A stretch of 64,000 nucleotides of DNA from Stenotrophomonas sp. SAU14A_NAIMI4_5 (GCF_003086795.1 NZ_CP026003.1:1134767-1198766); one strand, 5' to 3'. Positions 44,205 through 56,501 are shown, counted from the first letter of the stretch. The notes: generated from the sequence alone by a model not told the origin. Made by a program: numbers and translations.

Positions 44205-45974
44205 TCAGGGAGTCTCGGCCACCAGCGCCAGCCAGCGCTCGATGCCGCGGCGGTCGCGCGCGGCCAGCAGCTTCGGCGCGCGCGCGCGCAGTGTGGCCAG
44301 GTCGGCTTCGCGGATCGCGCGGCGCACTTCCAGCAGGGTGCCCGGGTGCAGGCTGAACTCGCTCAACCCCAGTGCCAGCAGCAGCGGGGTCATGCGCGCG
44401 TCGCCGGCCATCTCGCCACACACGGCCACCGGGATGCGATGGCGTGCGCCGGTGTCGATGACCATCTGCAGCAGGCGCAGCACCGCCGGGTGCAGCGGCG
44501 AATACAGCTCGCCCAGCGCTTCGTTGTTGCGGTCGGCGGCCAGCAGGTACTGCACCAGGTCGTTGGTGCCGATCGACAGGAAGTCGACCAGGTCGATGAA
44601 ACTCTCCAGCGCCAGCGCAGCGGCGGGCACTTCGATCATCGCGCCCAACGGCACGTGCTCGGCCACCACGTGGCCTTCGCCGCGCAGCTGTTCGGTCAGC
44701 TTGAGCATGCGCCGGCGTACCGCCAGCAGTTCCTCGCGGGTGCTGACCATGGGGATCAGCACGCGCAGCTTGCCGTAGGCGGACGCGCGCAGGATCGCGC
44801 GCAGCTGGGTGTCGGACACCTTCGGCCGCGCCAGCGACAGGCGCACGCCGCGCAGGCCCAGTGCCGGGTTTTCCTCGTTGCTCAGGGTCAGCCCGGTGCG
44901 GTCGGCCTTGTCCGCGCCCAGGTCGAGGGTGCGGATGGTGACCGGTCGCCCGCTCATGCCCAGGGCGGCATCGCGGTAGGTCTGGAACTGTTCTTCTTCG
45001 TCCGGCAGCTCGTTGCGCTGCAGGAACAGGAATTCGGTGCGGTACAGGCCCAGCCCCTGAGCGCCCAGCGCATGCGCCTGGGTCACGTCCTCGAGCGATT
45101 CGGCATTGGCCAGCAGGGCGATGTCGACCTGGTCGCGGGTACGGCTGGGTTTGCTGCGCAGGCGGCCGAGCTCGCGCTGCTCGCGCGCGTGCTCCTTCAG
45201 GCGCACGCGGTATTCGCGCAGGTTGTCGGCCTGCGGGTTGACCGTGATGCTGCCGTCGGCGCCATCGATGATGAGCACGTCGCCATCGACGATGCGGCTG
45301 AGCACCTGCTGCACGTTGACGATGAGCGGCAGGTGCAGGCTGCGGGCAAGGATCGCGCTGTGCGACAGCGCGCTGCCGGCGGCGGTGACGATGCCGACCA
45401 CGCCCTGCGCCTGCAGCTGGGCCAGCTCGGACGGGGCGATGTTGTCGCAGACCAGGATCTCGCCGGCCAGGCCCTTCACCACCGGCGGGCGGTCGGGCTG
45501 CAGGAAGGCGTGGATGCGGCCGATCACATGGTCCAGGTCGTCCATGCGGCTCTTCAGATAGGCATCGTCCATGCCATCGAAGACCTTGGCCAGGCGGTCG
45601 CGCTGCAGGCGCAGCGCGTAGCCGGCACTGTAGGGGCCGCTGCGGATCAGTTCGTCCAGGCCATACAGCAGTTCGGGGTCGTCCAGCAGCAGCGCGTGCA
45701 GGTCGAGGAATTCGCCGACATCGTGGCTCAGTGCACCGTGCAGGCGCTGGCGCAGGTCATGCATTTCCGCGCGAGCGGCATCCAGTGCGCGGTGCAGGCG
45801 GGCCAGCTCGGCCTCCACCTGCTGTGGTGCGACGCGTTGTTCGGCCACTTCCAGCGCGTGCGGCAGGCGCACCCGCGCCCGTCCCATCGCCGAACCGCGT
45901 GCGGCGCCGTGGCCGGCCAGCAGCTGTACCGGCCGTTGGCCGGTGGCAGGTTGGCCGGCGCGTGCGCGTGGCAC
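44205..45974 (-). CDS. ptsI: phosphoenolpyruvate-protein phosphotransferase (EI)
   Basis: A 589-residue cytosolic EI, which moves phosphate from PEP to HPr. The phospho-His is in SALSHSAILARSLHLPLIV (about residues 200-220; the usual text is TSHTAI). The PEP-binding half has GLYRTEFLFLQR, RTLDLGADK, NEENPALGLRG, SIGTNDLVQYLLAADR and VCGEMAGD. The GTG start at 45974 is 2 bp after the HPr stop. The first 30 residues are less conserved. There is no EIIC/EIIB gene, so this PTS looks regulatory. Confidence 0.95.
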   Translation of the reverse strand: MPRARAGQPATGQRPVQLLAGHGAARGSAMGRARVRLPHALEVAEQRVAPQQVEAELARLHRALDAARAEMHDLRQRLHGALSHDVGEFLDLHALLLDDPELLYGLDELIRSGPYSAGYALRLQRDRLAKVFDGMDDAYLKSRMDDLDHVIGRIHAFLQPDRPPVVKGLAGEILVCDNIAPSELAQLQAQGVVGIVTAAGSALSHSAILARSLHLPLIVNVQQVLSRIVDGDVLIIDGADGSITVNPQADNLREYRVRLKEHAREQRELGRLRSKPSRTRDQVDIALLANAESLEDVTQAHALGAQGLGLYRTEFLFLQRNELPDEEEQFQTYRDAALGMSGRPVTIRTLDLGADKADRTGLTLSNEENPALGLRGVRLSLARPKVSDTQLRAILRASAYGKLRVLIPMVSTREELLAVRRRMLKLTEQLRGEGHVVAEHVPLGAMIEVPAAALALESFIDLVDFLSIGTNDLVQYLLAADRNNEALGELYSPLHPAVLRLLQMVIDTGARHRIPVAVCGEMAGDARMTPLLLALGLSEFSLHPGTLLEVRRAIREADLATLRARAPKLLAARDRRGIERWLALVAETP

Positions 45975-45976
45975 GC

Positions 45977-46246
45977 TCAGCTGTCCTCGTCGAAGCGGCG
46001 CTCGAACAGGTCGACCACGGCGTCCATCGCCGCGGCTTCATCCTCGCCGTTGATGCGGATGGTGACCGGGGTGCCCTGGGCGGCGGCCAGCAGCATCACG
46101 CCCATGATGCTCTTGGCGTTGATCTCACGGCCCTTGGCGGCCATGGTCACGTTGCAGCGGAATGGGGCCAGCGTCTGCACCAGCTTGGCGGTGGCCCGGG
46201 CATGCAGGCCCAGGCGGTTGCTCACGGTGAGTTCTCGTTCAAGCAT
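45977..46246 (-). CDS. ptsH: HPr phosphocarrier protein
   Basis: An 89-residue carrier. EI-phosphorylated His15 in LGLHARAT; regulatory Ser46 in AKSIMGVM, which HPr kinase (hprK, 47812) phosphorylates. It overlaps the EIIA gene by 8 bp and ptsI by spacing of 2. The Ser46 site and hprK are a matched pair. Confidence 0.96.
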   Translation of the reverse strand: MLERELTVSNRLGLHARATAKLVQTLAPFRCNVTMAAKGREINAKSIMGVMLLAAAQGTPVTIRINGEDEAAAMDAVVDLFERRFDEDS

Positions 46247-46631
46247 CGTCGACTATCGCTCCATTACGGGTGCCCGCCGCGGCTGTGGCGGGCAGTTGAT
46301 CCAGTCCCTGTTCCGGATAATTCATCACCCGCAGCAACATCGGCAGACTCAGCGCCGACACCCGGCGAACCGGGGTCCCCAACCGGGCCAGCTGCCCGGC
46401 GAGGTTGGCGGGGCTGGCGCCGTACAGGTCGGTCAGGATCAGCACGCCTTCGCCGCCATCGACCCGGCGCAGAGCAGCCGAGGCGAGCGGGAGAAGGGCA
46501 TCCAGGTCTGCGTCGAACGGTACTTCGAAAGCTTCGGTTTTCAGCGGCAATTGCCGCAGCAGCCGGGTCGCCACGTCAAGCAGGGCGGTCCCGACCCCGG
46601 GATGTGTTACGAGGAGAATGCCACAGGTCAT
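46239..46631 (-). CDS. PTS EIIA, mannose type
   Basis: A 130-residue EIIA-Man-fold protein. Phospho-His10 in LLVTHPGVG, LTDLYGASPANLAGQL (about 67-82) and SLPMLLRVMNY match. There is no EIIB/C/D, so it must have a regulatory role. First gene of EIIA-ptsH-ptsI. Confidence 0.92.
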   Translation of the reverse strand: MTCGILLVTHPGVGTALLDVATRLLRQLPLKTEAFEVPFDADLDALLPLASAALRRVDGGEGVLILTDLYGASPANLAGQLARLGTPVRRVSALSLPMLLRVMNYPEQGLDQLPATAAAGTRNGAIVDDA

Positions 46632-46713
46632 TACTGCACGTTAACAGGTCGAGGTGAATTGGCGATAGCAGCAGGAGAGGGGCACTGTGTCCCGTATTCA
46701 TGTATTCCGCCCA

Positions 46714-46876
46714 GTAGATCCACGCCATGCGTGGATGGGCCCCGCGTGGAGCAGCCAAACGCCCCCGGGCAGCTCCGGCAGGCGTTCAACTTCGGACGAA
46801 AGTGGTTGAGGGCAGCGGCCGGCTACGGATGCTTGTGCCGCCCTGCGGGCGGTCTCCACGCATGGCGTGGATCTAC
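46714..46876. repeat. inverted pair of GTAG REPs (GATCCACGC class)
   Basis: 46714-46736 (plus) and 46855-46876 (minus; its first base is not conserved) enclose 118 bp. The whole gap 46632-46903 between EIIA and rapZ holds no gene. Confidence 0.88.
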
Positions 46877-46903
46877 GCCCATTGTTCCGTCTTCGCTCTA
46901 AGG

Positions 46904-47788
46904 TCAATCCTGTTCGCGGTGGTACGTGGCCACGTCATCCCAGCCCATCTCGCGGGCGTGCCGTGCCATGCGCTCGGCCAGGTACACCGAGCGATGCTTG
47001 CCGCCGGTGCAGCCGAAGGCCACCGTCACGTAGCTGCGGGTGCCATCGCCCAGCTTGGGCAGCCAGGTGTCGAGGAAATCCATCAGCTGGGTCAGGTAGC
47101 GCTGCACGTCCGGCTGCGCTTCCAGGTAGTCACGCACGCCGGGCTCGCGGCCGCTGAGTGCACGCAGGTCCGGGTCCCAGTGCGGGTTGGGCAGCACGCG
47201 CGCATCGAACACGAAGTCGGCCTCGGCCGGCACGCCGCGCTTGTAGGCAAACGATTCGAACAGCAGCGACAGGCGCGTGGCGTGGCCCATCGCGAACTCG
47301 GTGATGATGCGCCGGCGCAGCTGGTGCACGTTCAATGCACTGGTGTCGATCACCACATCGGCCTCGCGGCGCAGCGGTGCGATCAGCTCGCGCTCGCGGG
47401 CGATGGCTTCGGGCAGTGACAGCCCGAGCTGGCTCAGCGGGTGCCGGCGACGGGTGTCGGCATAGCGCTTGAGCATCGTCTCGTCGCTGGCCTCGAAGTA
47501 CAGCACCTTCGTTTCCACGCCGGCATCGGTGGCCAGCTTGCGCCAGTTGGCCAGCTGGCTCAGGTCGGCCTGGCCGCGGACGTCGATGCCCACCGCCAGC
47601 CGGCGCGGCGCGCCACCGTCATGGTTCTCCAGCACGCTGCGGACGAAAGCCGGCAGCAGCTGGATCGGCAGGTTGTCCGAACAGTAGTAGTCCTGGTCCT
47701 CGAAGGTCTTCAGGGCGACGGATTTACCCGAGCCGGACAGGCCGCTGACGATGATCAGGGTCGGGGCGGTGGGGGTGGGGGTGCTCAT
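46904..47788 (-). CDS. rapZ: RapZ, RNase adapter/nucleotide-binding protein
   Basis: A 294-residue protein. Walker A GLSGSGKS (16-23); [33 protein letters not shown]; and C-terminal [20 protein letters not shown]. In enterics it targets GlmZ/GlmY small RNAs to RNase E to control glmS; here the RNA partners are unknown. Cytosolic. It follows hprK by 23 bp. Confidence 0.95.
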   Translation of the reverse strand: MSTPTPTAPTLIIVSGLSGSGKSVALKTFEDQDYYCSDNLPIQLLPAFVRSVLENHDGGAPRRLAVGIDVRGQADLSQLANWRKLATDAGVETKVLYFEASDETMLKRYADTRRRHPLSQLGLSLPEAIARERELIAPLRREADVVIDTSALNVHQLRRRIITEFAMGHATRLSLLFESFAYKRGVPAEADFVFDARVLPNPHWDPDLRALSGREPGVRDYLEAQPDVQRYLTQLMDFLDTWLPKLGDGTRSYVTVAFGCTGGKHRSVYLAERMARHAREMGWDDVATYHREQD

Positions 47789-47811
47789 GGACAGGCTCTT
47801 GGTGGTGGGGC

Positions 47812-48762
47812 TCAGGGCGTTCGCCGTTCCAGCAGGTTGCTGTGGCGGGCGATGAACATCGCCGCCGGGTCGATACCCTTGGTACGCAGAATGTGCAGGC
47901 GGGTGGCCGCCTCGGTCAGGACCGCCAGGTTGCGGCCGGGCATCACCGGCAGGGTGATCAGCGGCACGTCCAGGTCCAGCACGTGGCGGGTGCCCGAATC
48001 GCCGGTCAGGCGCTCGTAACCGTGCGGGGTGGGTTCGGTCATCGGCTTGGTCAGGTGGACGATCAGCCGAAGGTACTTGTTCTTCTTTACCGCCGTATCA
48101 CCGAACATCTCGCGCACGTTCAGCACGCCCAGGCCGCGCACTTCCAGCAGGTCCTGCAACAGCTCGGGGCAGGTGCCATCAAGCACGTCGGGGGCGATCT
48201 GGGTGAATTCGGGGGCATCGTCGGCCACCAGGCGGTGGCCGCGGCTGAGCAGTTCCAGCGCCAGCTCGCTCTTGCCCGACCCGGCCTCACCGGTGATCAG
48301 CACGCCGATGGAGTAGATCTCCATGAACACGCCATGCAGGATGACCCGCGGCGCCAGCGTGCGCGCCAGGTGGTAGGACAGGTGGTTGAGCAGTTCATGG
48401 CCGCGCTTGGGCGACAGCCACAGCGGCGTGCCGGATTCATCGGCGGCCGCGCGCAGGTCTTCCGGGCACGCCTGGTTGCGGGTCAGCACCAGCGCCAGCG
48501 GGTGCGACTGCATGATCTTCTCGATGGTCTCCCAGCGCTGGCGCGGTTCCAGCGCGTCCAGCCAGGACAGTTCCTCGGTCCCGAGGATCTGCACCTTGTT
48601 GGGGTAGATCGCATTGAGGTAGCCAGCCAGCGAAGGGCGGCGGGAGACCGTGTTGCCGGCTTCCAGCTCGCGTTTTTCGCCGGCCTTGCCAGCGGCCCAG
48701 CGCAGTCCCAGCCGCTCGCGCTGCTGGTCGAACAGTTCGCGTGCGGTGATGCTGGTATTCAT
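47812..48762 (-). CDS. hprK: HPr kinase/phosphorylase
   Basis: A 316-residue bifunctional enzyme that adds and removes phosphate at HPr Ser46. The N domain (1-125) is typical. Walker A GEAGSGKS is at 158-165 and the family signature [15 protein letters not shown] is at about 206-220. Catalytic His is in [12 protein letters not shown]. It overlaps ptsN by 4 bp. Confidence 0.96.
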   Translation of the reverse strand: MNTSITARELFDQQRERLGLRWAAGKAGEKRELEAGNTVSRRPSLAGYLNAIYPNKVQILGTEELSWLDALEPRQRWETIEKIMQSHPLALVLTRNQACPEDLRAAADESGTPLWLSPKRGHELLNHLSYHLARTLAPRVILHGVFMEIYSIGVLITGEAGSGKSELALELLSRGHRLVADDAPEFTQIAPDVLDGTCPELLQDLLEVRGLGVLNVREMFGDTAVKKNKYLRLIVHLTKPMTEPTPHGYERLTGDSGTRHVLDLDVPLITLPVMPGRNLAVLTEAATRLHILRTKGIDPAAMFIARHSNLLERRTP

Positions 48763-49211
48763 GCGGCGCTCGCCGATGGGGGAAGGTCCAGGGCCTCGCG
48801 CAGTTCCCCTGCATCGCCGGCCGCGCGCAGGGCGTCGCGGATCGACGGCGTCGAGAACAGCTCGGCCAGTTCGGACAGCAGCATCAGGTGCTGGTGGGTG
48901 TAGTGGGCGGGAACGGCCATGGCGAACACCAGATCCACCGGTTCATCGCCGCCGAAATCGACCGGGGTCTGCAACCGCAGCAGGGCGCCGCGGGGACGGT
49001 CCAGGGCAGGCGCCCGGCCGTGGGGAATGGCGATGCCGCAACCGATCGCCGTACTGCCCAGGGCTTCGCGCTGGCACAGGTTGAGGTAGATCTGTTCGGC
49101 GTTGGCCTGGCGGCAGGCCAGCAACCCGGCGGCGGCCTGCAGGACGCTGTCGCGGTCGGTGGCCGTGCAGAGCTGGGTCTGCACGGCCGCCAGGAGGTCA
49201 GTCAGTGGCAT
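48759..49211 (-). CDS. ptsN: nitrogen PTS EIIA (PtsN)
   Basis: A 150-residue EIIA-Ntr. Phospho-His64 in [36 protein letters not shown]. It has roles in K+ and nitrogen control in other bacteria. No ptsP (EI-Ntr) gene is in view, but EI (ptsI) may serve. Between hpf and hprK. Confidence 0.94.
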   Translation of the reverse strand: MPLTDLLAAVQTQLCTATDRDSVLQAAAGLLACRQANAEQIYLNLCQREALGSTAIGCGIAIPHGRAPALDRPRGALLRLQTPVDFGGDEPVDLVFAMAVPAHYTHQHLMLLSELAELFSTPSIRDALRAAGDAGELREALDLPPSASAA

Positions 49212-49232
49212 GTCTGCGGGGAGCGGTGGCGA

Positions 49233-49550
49233 TCAGCCGCCATTGTCGCCCACCGGCAGCGGTGCGTGCTGCTGTTTTTTCTCCTTGTGCTTGATCACCA
49301 GACGGTCGAGCTTGTCCGCCAGCACGTCGATGGCGGCATACATGGTCTGGCCGCCGGCTTCGGCGTGCAGGGTCTGGCCGGGAATATTGAGGCTGGCGTC
49401 GACGTGGTGTTCGGTCTTCTGCAGCTTGAGGGTTACCCGCGCTTCGCAGTGCTGGTCGAAGTGCTTTCCGACCCGGGCCAGCTTTTCTTCAACATACGAC
49501 TGCAGGGCCGGGGTGACTTCGACATCTTTGCCAAACGTTTCGATGCGCAT
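49233..49550 (-). CDS. hpf: ribosome hibernation factor HPF (short form)
   Basis: A 105-residue protein that binds the 30S A/P sites in stationary phase. MRIETFGKDVEVTPALQSYVEEKLARV; ARVTLKLQKTEHHVDASL; ETAGGQTMYAAIDVLADKLDRLVIKHKEK-like ending. The C-terminal dimerisation domain of long HPF is missing. It lies between rpoN and ptsN, the usual position. Confidence 0.94.
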   Translation of the reverse strand: MRIETFGKDVEVTPALQSYVEEKLARVGKHFDQHCEARVTLKLQKTEHHVDASLNIPGQTLHAEAGGQTMYAAIDVLADKLDRLVIKHKEKKQQHAPLPVGDNGG

Positions 49551-49608
49551 CGGGTTTCTCCTGTGTTCGGATGTGCCAATGAACCTCTCCGCCGGGCGCG
49601 GCGGCGCG

Positions 49609-51045
49609 TCAAGCGATTCTGACCCTTTCGTGCGAGGCGGAGATGTTCATGGCCTCACGATACTTCGCCACGGTGCGCCGCGCTACTGGGATTCCCGACG
49701 TTTTGAGCAGGTCAGCCAGCTTGGCGTCAGAAAGCGGCTTGCGTGGGTTTTCGTCATCGATCAGGCGGCGGATCATCGCCTGGATGGCGGTACTGGAAGC
49801 TTCGCCACCACCTTCGGTGTCGATGCCGGATGCGAAGAACGCGCGCAGCGGCAGGGTGCCGCGCGGCGTACGTACGTGCTTGCGGGCGATCGCCCGCGAG
49901 ACGGTGGATTCATGCAGGCCCAGCTCGGCGGCGATCTCGCGCAGGGTCAGCGGGCGCAGTGCCTGTTCACCGAATTCGAGGAAGCCGGCCTGCTGCTGGA
50001 TCAGGCTGCGCACCACCCGCAGCAGGGTCTCGCCGCGCGCCTGCAGGCCCTTGAGCAGCCAGCGGGCTTCCTGCAGCTGGACGCGCAGGTAACCGGCGTC
50101 GGCGTCGCCGCAGCGGCGGATCATCTGTTCGTAGCCGCGGTGGATGATCACCTTGGGCCCGGCGTGGGCGGCCAGCGCGGCGCGCCACAGGCCGTTCTGC
50201 CGCCACACCACCACGTCCGGCACCACGTAGGTGTCCTGCGCCAGCGGTGCGATCTGGGTGCCGGGACGCGGGTCCAGCGAGCGCAGCAGGGCGACCGCGG
50301 TCTCGACCTCGGCCAGCGGCTGCTTCAGTTCCTGGGCCAGGCCGGCCACGCCGCTGCGCGGCAGGCGCTCCAGCGGGCCGGCGGCGACCTGCCGGGCCAG
50401 CGCCAGACCGGGGGTGTCGGCGGGCAGCACGTCCAGCTGCAGCTGCAGGCATTCGCCCAGGCAGCGTGCGGCCACGCCCACCGGGTCGAAGCGCTGCACC
50501 TGGTGCAGCACGGTGAGGATCTCGTCTTCGCCGGCATGGATGGCCGGCAGCAGGGTTTCGGCGATGGTCGCCAGCGGCTCGCGCAGGTAGCCGTCTTCTT
50601 CCAGCGCATCGATCAGCGCCGCGCCGATGCTGCGGTCGCGCGTCGACAGGTGCGAGAGGTGCAGCTGCCACAGCAGGTGGTCGGCCAGGGTCTCGACCTC
50701 GGCCACGCGCTCGGCGGCGCTGCCGGTGTCCTCATCGTCGTCGAAACTGCCGCTGCTGCCAGGATTGTTCCAGTCCAGCTCGGCGGGGGCCCAGTCGTCG
50801 CCGCTGGGCGCGGCCGGTTCCGGCGGCGCATCGCCGTCGGCACCGCCGTCATCGGCGCTGTCGCTGCTGGCACCGGCACCGGCATCGCTGCTGTCGGCCC
50901 AGTCCAGCAGGGGGTTGCTTTCCACCGCCTGGGCGATTTCCAGCTCCAGCTCGGTGGTGGACATCTGCAGCAGCTTGATCGCCTGCTGCAGCTGTGGTGT
51001 CAGCACCAGCTGCTGTCCCAACGATGTCTGCAGCCGAGTCTTCAT
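49609..51045 (-). CDS. rpoN: RNA polymerase sigma-54 factor
   Basis: A 478-residue sigma-54. Region I is MKTRLQTSLGQQLVLTPQLQQAIKLL. An acidic linker (about 55-120; SSDSADDGGADGD) and the core-binding domain follow. The HTH is LTLREIAAELGLHESTVSRAIARKHVRT (about 362-389), and the RpoN box ARRTVAKYRE lies near the C-terminus. The start 51045 matches the family. It needs an AAA+ activator. hpf-ptsN-hprK-rapZ lie downstream. Confidence 0.97.
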   Translation of the reverse strand: MKTRLQTSLGQQLVLTPQLQQAIKLLQMSTTELELEIAQAVESNPLLDWADSSDAGAGASSDSADDGGADGDAPPEPAAPSGDDWAPAELDWNNPGSSGSFDDDEDTGSAAERVAEVETLADHLLWQLHLSHLSTRDRSIGAALIDALEEDGYLREPLATIAETLLPAIHAGEDEILTVLHQVQRFDPVGVAARCLGECLQLQLDVLPADTPGLALARQVAAGPLERLPRSGVAGLAQELKQPLAEVETAVALLRSLDPRPGTQIAPLAQDTYVVPDVVVWRQNGLWRAALAAHAGPKVIIHRGYEQMIRRCGDADAGYLRVQLQEARWLLKGLQARGETLLRVVRSLIQQQAGFLEFGEQALRPLTLREIAAELGLHESTVSRAIARKHVRTPRGTLPLRAFFASGIDTEGGGEASSTAIQAMIRRLIDDENPRKPLSDAKLADLLKTSGIPVARRTVAKYREAMNISASHERVRIA

Positions 51046-51085
51046 GCCTATGCCGAAACGGAGGGGATGGGCCCGGCGGCCGCCG

Positions 51086-51804
<719 letters not shown>

Positions 51805-51805
<1 letters not shown>

Positions 51806-52323
51806 TACTTCTTGCTCCCGGCCGCCGGCGCAGCAGGCGTCTTGTTCTTGGGCGGAATGACGGTACGCACGCGGCTGCCGTCGCCACCGGAATTCATCTC
51901 GCCGGTACGGGTGTTGTAGACCATGCGCTGGCCGGCATTGGTACCGCGCGCGCTGGTCACCTTGTAGTTGCCGGTGAGGGTGATGATCTCGGTCTTGATG
52001 TCGTAGTCGATCTTGTCGGCCACTGCGTCCATCCAGGTGCCGTCATCGAGCTGCTGCTTCATCTTGGCCTGCTTGCCGGTGAACACGGCACGCACGGCCT
52101 CGCCGTCCTTCATGTAGATCTCGGCCTCGGACGAACGCAGGTCCAGCGAGCCCTGGGTGATGACCACCCCCTGCGACAGCGTGGTCTTGCCATCGCCGGT
52201 GAGGTTGCCGGCCTGTGCGCCGGCATCGATGTTCATGGGCTCGTTGCGGTCGGTGGACTTGGCCTGCGCGAAGGCGGGGACCAGCAGACCAAGGGCGAGC
52301 ACGGCAGCAAAGGGAATCTTCAT
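51805..52323 (-). CDS. lptA: LptA, periplasmic LPS bridge
   Basis: A 172-residue periplasmic protein. Signal peptide about 1-21 ([11 protein letters not shown]). OstA/LptA beta-jellyroll domain: [48 protein letters not shown], and [22 protein letters not shown]. Forms the bridge that carries LPS between membranes. It is separated from lptC by 104 bp, unlike the usual tight overlap. Confidence 0.95.
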
Positions 52324-52427
52324 CGGGGTCCGTTCTACCGGTGAGGCTGCCCGGTCAGGCCGGGCGGCGGGTGGGGGCTGCGGCCCTGCGCCAGTCGCAA
52401 TGGCGACGTCGCGGGCCAGCGGCGGAA

Positions 52428-53003
52428 TCAGCGTTGGGGCGTGTAGCGGCCCTTGGACTGGCTGAGGAAATGATACGTGTTGTTCTTCGAATCCACCTCG
52501 AACCCGACGCCGGACTGCTCCATGCCCGGGCGGGTCATGATGACCCGGGCATCGGTACGGGCGCGGCTTTCCTTCGGGAACACGTCCAGGTGGTCGGTGC
52601 GGAAGGTGGTGGGTACGACGCCGGGGGCGGCGGGGCTGTCGCCGGAAACGTCACCGCGCAGCTTCATCTGGTCGCCCTTGGCGCTGAGCCAGCCGGTCTG
52701 CGCGCGCAGGGTCCAGTGCTGGCCGTCCTTGTCGGGCATCTCGAACAGCGGGGTGGTGATGTTGATGGTCTGGTCGCCGCGCTGGCGCTCCAGCAGCGGT
52801 GCGCGCAGGGTGGTCGATTCCTTGCCCTGTTCGTCCAGCGCCACGATCTGGAAGTCGTGCAGGATGTAATCCACGCCGACGTCCTGGCCGGTCTGCACCG
52901 GCCCCTTGTCGCGGTTGCGCAGGGCCGCCCAGCTGCTCAGCAGGGCCGCCAGCAGCAGGCCGACGCCGAGCACGGTGCGCCAGTTCAGCGACGGAGCATT
53001 CAT
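52428..53003 (-). CDS. lptC: LptC, LPS transport protein
   Basis: A 191-residue protein with one N-terminal helix (WRTVLGVGLLLAALLSSWAAL, about 8-28) and an OstA-like periplasmic domain (YILHDFQIVALDEQG, RTDHLDVFPKESRARTDARV). Receives LPS from LptB2FG. The start at 53003 overlaps kdsC by 4 bp. Confidence 0.93.
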   Translation of the reverse strand: MNAPSLNWRTVLGVGLLLAALLSSWAALRNRDKGPVQTGQDVGVDYILHDFQIVALDEQGKESTTLRAPLLERQRGDQTINITTPLFEMPDKDGQHWTLRAQTGWLSAKGDQMKLRGDVSGDSPAAPGVVPTTFRTDHLDVFPKESRARTDARVIMTRPGMEQSGVGFEVDSKNNTYHFLSQSKGRYTPQR

Positions 53004-53548
53004 GCGCCGAACCTCGCCAGCACCGCATCGATGTGTCCCTGCGCGGCCAGCAGCACGTCGCACAGCTCACGGGCGGCGCCACGGCCGCCGTCGCTGCGGG
53101 TGGTCCAGTGCACGCGCTCGGCGATCCACGGGTGGGCGTTGGCCGGGGCCACGGCCAGGCCGACCGCGCCCAGCGGCGCCAGGTCCGGCAGGTCGTCGCC
53201 CATGAACGCCACCTGGTCCAGGCCGATGCCGTGCTGGGCGCACAGCGCCTGCACGCTGGCCAGCTTGTCGCCCACCGCGATCTGGGTGTCGATGCCCAGA
53301 TCGGCACCGCGGCGCAGCGCCGACTGGCTGTTGCGCGCGGTGATCAGCACGGGGTGGATGCCGTGCTGCTGCAGCAGTTTCAGACCCAGACCATCCTGCA
53401 CGAAGTACGCCTTGCTCTCGTTGCCGTCCTTGTCGTAGTACAGCCGACCGTCGGTGAGGGTGCCGTCCACGTCGAAACAGGCCAGGCGGATACGGGCCGC
53501 GACGGCATGCAGGTGGGCGGGGAAGGCGGGCAGGGGGGACCAGGGCAT
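53000..53548 (-). CDS. kdsC: Kdo-8-phosphate phosphatase
   Basis: A 182-residue HAD phosphatase. Nucleophile motif FDVDGTLTDG (about 24-33); ITARNSQSALRRGADLGI; MGDDLPDLAPL as motif III/IV. Removes phosphate from Kdo-8-P in LPS core synthesis. The start 53548 (MPWSPLPAF) is chosen. Confidence 0.95.
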   Translation of the reverse strand: MPWSPLPAFPAHLHAVAARIRLACFDVDGTLTDGRLYYDKDGNESKAYFVQDGLGLKLLQQHGIHPVLITARNSQSALRRGADLGIDTQIAVGDKLASVQALCAQHGIGLDQVAFMGDDLPDLAPLGAVGLAVAPANAHPWIAERVHWTTRSDGGRGAARELCDVLLAAQGHIDAVLARFGA

Positions 53549-53612
53549 CAGGGCATCAGGCTCGGTTGGGGCGGGTGCGGGTACAGTCTGAATGGGGTCT
53601 ACCGACTCTCGG

Positions 53613-54614
53613 TTAAACCACCCGGGCCCGCAACAGGTCATGAATGTTCAGCGCGCCGACCGCGCGGCCCTGGCCATCGACCACGATCAGGCCGTTGATC
53701 TTGTGGGTCTCCATCAGCCGCGCGGCTTCCACCGCCAGCTGGTCGGCGCCGATGGTGCGCGGGTTGCGGGTCATCACCTCGGCGATCTTCGCCGTGCGCA
53801 CGTCCAGCTCGGTATCCAGCGCGCGGCGCAGGTCGCCGTCGGTGAACAAGCCGATCAGCACGCCCTGGGCGTCGACCACGGCGGTCATGCCCAGCCGCTT
53901 TCGACTCATCTCCATCAGCGCCTGGCTGAGGCTGGCCTCGGCATCGACCTTGGGCAGGTCCTCGCCGCTGTGCATCACGTCGGTGATGTGCAGCAGCAGG
54001 CGGCGGCCGAGGCTGCCGGCCGGGTGCGAGCGGGCGAAATCGTCGGCGGTGAAGCCGCGCGCGTCGAGCAGGGCCACGGCCAGCGCATCGCCCATCGCCA
54101 GCGAGGCGGTGGTGCTGGAGGTCGGTGCCAGCGCCAGCGGGCAGGCCTCGGCCGGCACGCTGACGTCCAGGTGCACGTCGGCAGCCTTGGCCAGGCTGGA
54201 CTGCGGCCGGCCGGTCATGGAAATCAACACGTTGCCCTGGCGCTTGAGCACCGGCAGCAGCATCAGCACCTCGTCCGATTCACCCGAATAGGACAGCGCC
54301 AGCACCACGTCATCCTCGGTGATCATGCCCAGGTCGCCGTGGCCGGCCTCGCCCGGGTGCACGTAGAAGGCCGGGGTGCCGGTGGAGGCCAGGGTGGCGG
54401 CGATCTTGCGGGCGACGTGGCCGGACTTGCCCATGCCGGTGGCGACCACCCGGCCGCGGCTGCCCAGGATCGCCTGGCAGGCCTGCTGGAAGGCCTCGCC
54501 CAGCCCGTTGGCCACGGCCTGCAGCGCCTGCTGCTCGATCTCGAACACGCGGCGGCCGCTGGCCACCAGGGCGGCGGGATCGACGGAACGGGGGGGCAGG
54601 GAGGACTCGGCCAT
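53613..54614 (-). CDS. kdsD: arabinose-5-phosphate isomerase
   Basis: A 333-residue enzyme converting ribulose-5-P to arabinose-5-P. SIS domain (VVATGMGKSGHVARKIAATLASTG; ALSYSGESDEVL; LAPTSSTTASLAMGDALAVALL) plus two CBS domains (about 205-333; DVMHSGEDLPKV; AEVMTRNPRTIGAD). First gene of the minus-strand operon. Divergent from ibaG across 54 bp. Confidence 0.96.
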   Translation of the reverse strand: MAESSLPPRSVDPAALVASGRRVFEIEQQALQAVANGLGEAFQQACQAILGSRGRVVATGMGKSGHVARKIAATLASTGTPAFYVHPGEAGHGDLGMITEDDVVLALSYSGESDEVLMLLPVLKRQGNVLISMTGRPQSSLAKAADVHLDVSVPAEACPLALAPTSSTTASLAMGDALAVALLDARGFTADDFARSHPAGSLGRRLLLHITDVMHSGEDLPKVDAEASLSQALMEMSRKRLGMTAVVDAQGVLIGLFTDGDLRRALDTELDVRTAKIAEVMTRNPRTIGADQLAVEAARLMETHKINGLIVVDGQGRAVGALNIHDLLRARVV

Positions 54615-54668
54615 GCGGACGCCACGCAGCGGAAGTAGAATGAGGGTTCATTTTATTAGGAAAGCCCG

Positions 54669-54899
54669 TTGGACGCTGACACCATCCGCAACCTGATCGA
54701 AACCGGCCTGCCGGGCGCCCGCGCCGACGTGCGCGGTGACGATGGCGTGCATTTCGAAGCGACCGTGGTCTGTGAGGCCTTTGCCGGCAAGATGCCGTTG
54801 GCCCGCCACCGGATGGTCTATGCCACTCTGGGAGACCTGATGGGCGGCGCGATCCACGCGCTGGCGCTGAAAACCGTGACCCCGGCCGAAGCCGGCTGA
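54669..54899 (+). CDS. ibaG: BolA-family protein IbaG
   Basis: A 76-residue protein. BolA fold: IRNLIETGLPGARADVRGDDGVHFEATVV, then FAGKMPLARHRMVYATLGDLMGG with the conserved His. TTG start at 54669, backed by AGGAAAG and no ATG in range. It likely acts with a monothiol glutaredoxin in iron-sulfur work. murA follows by 21 bp, the usual order. Confidence 0.92.
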   Translation: MDADTIRNLIETGLPGARADVRGDDGVHFEATVVCEAFAGKMPLARHRMVYATLGDLMGGAIHALALKTVTPAEAG

Positions 54900-56497
<1,598 letters not shown>

Positions 56498-56501
56498 CAC
56501 G

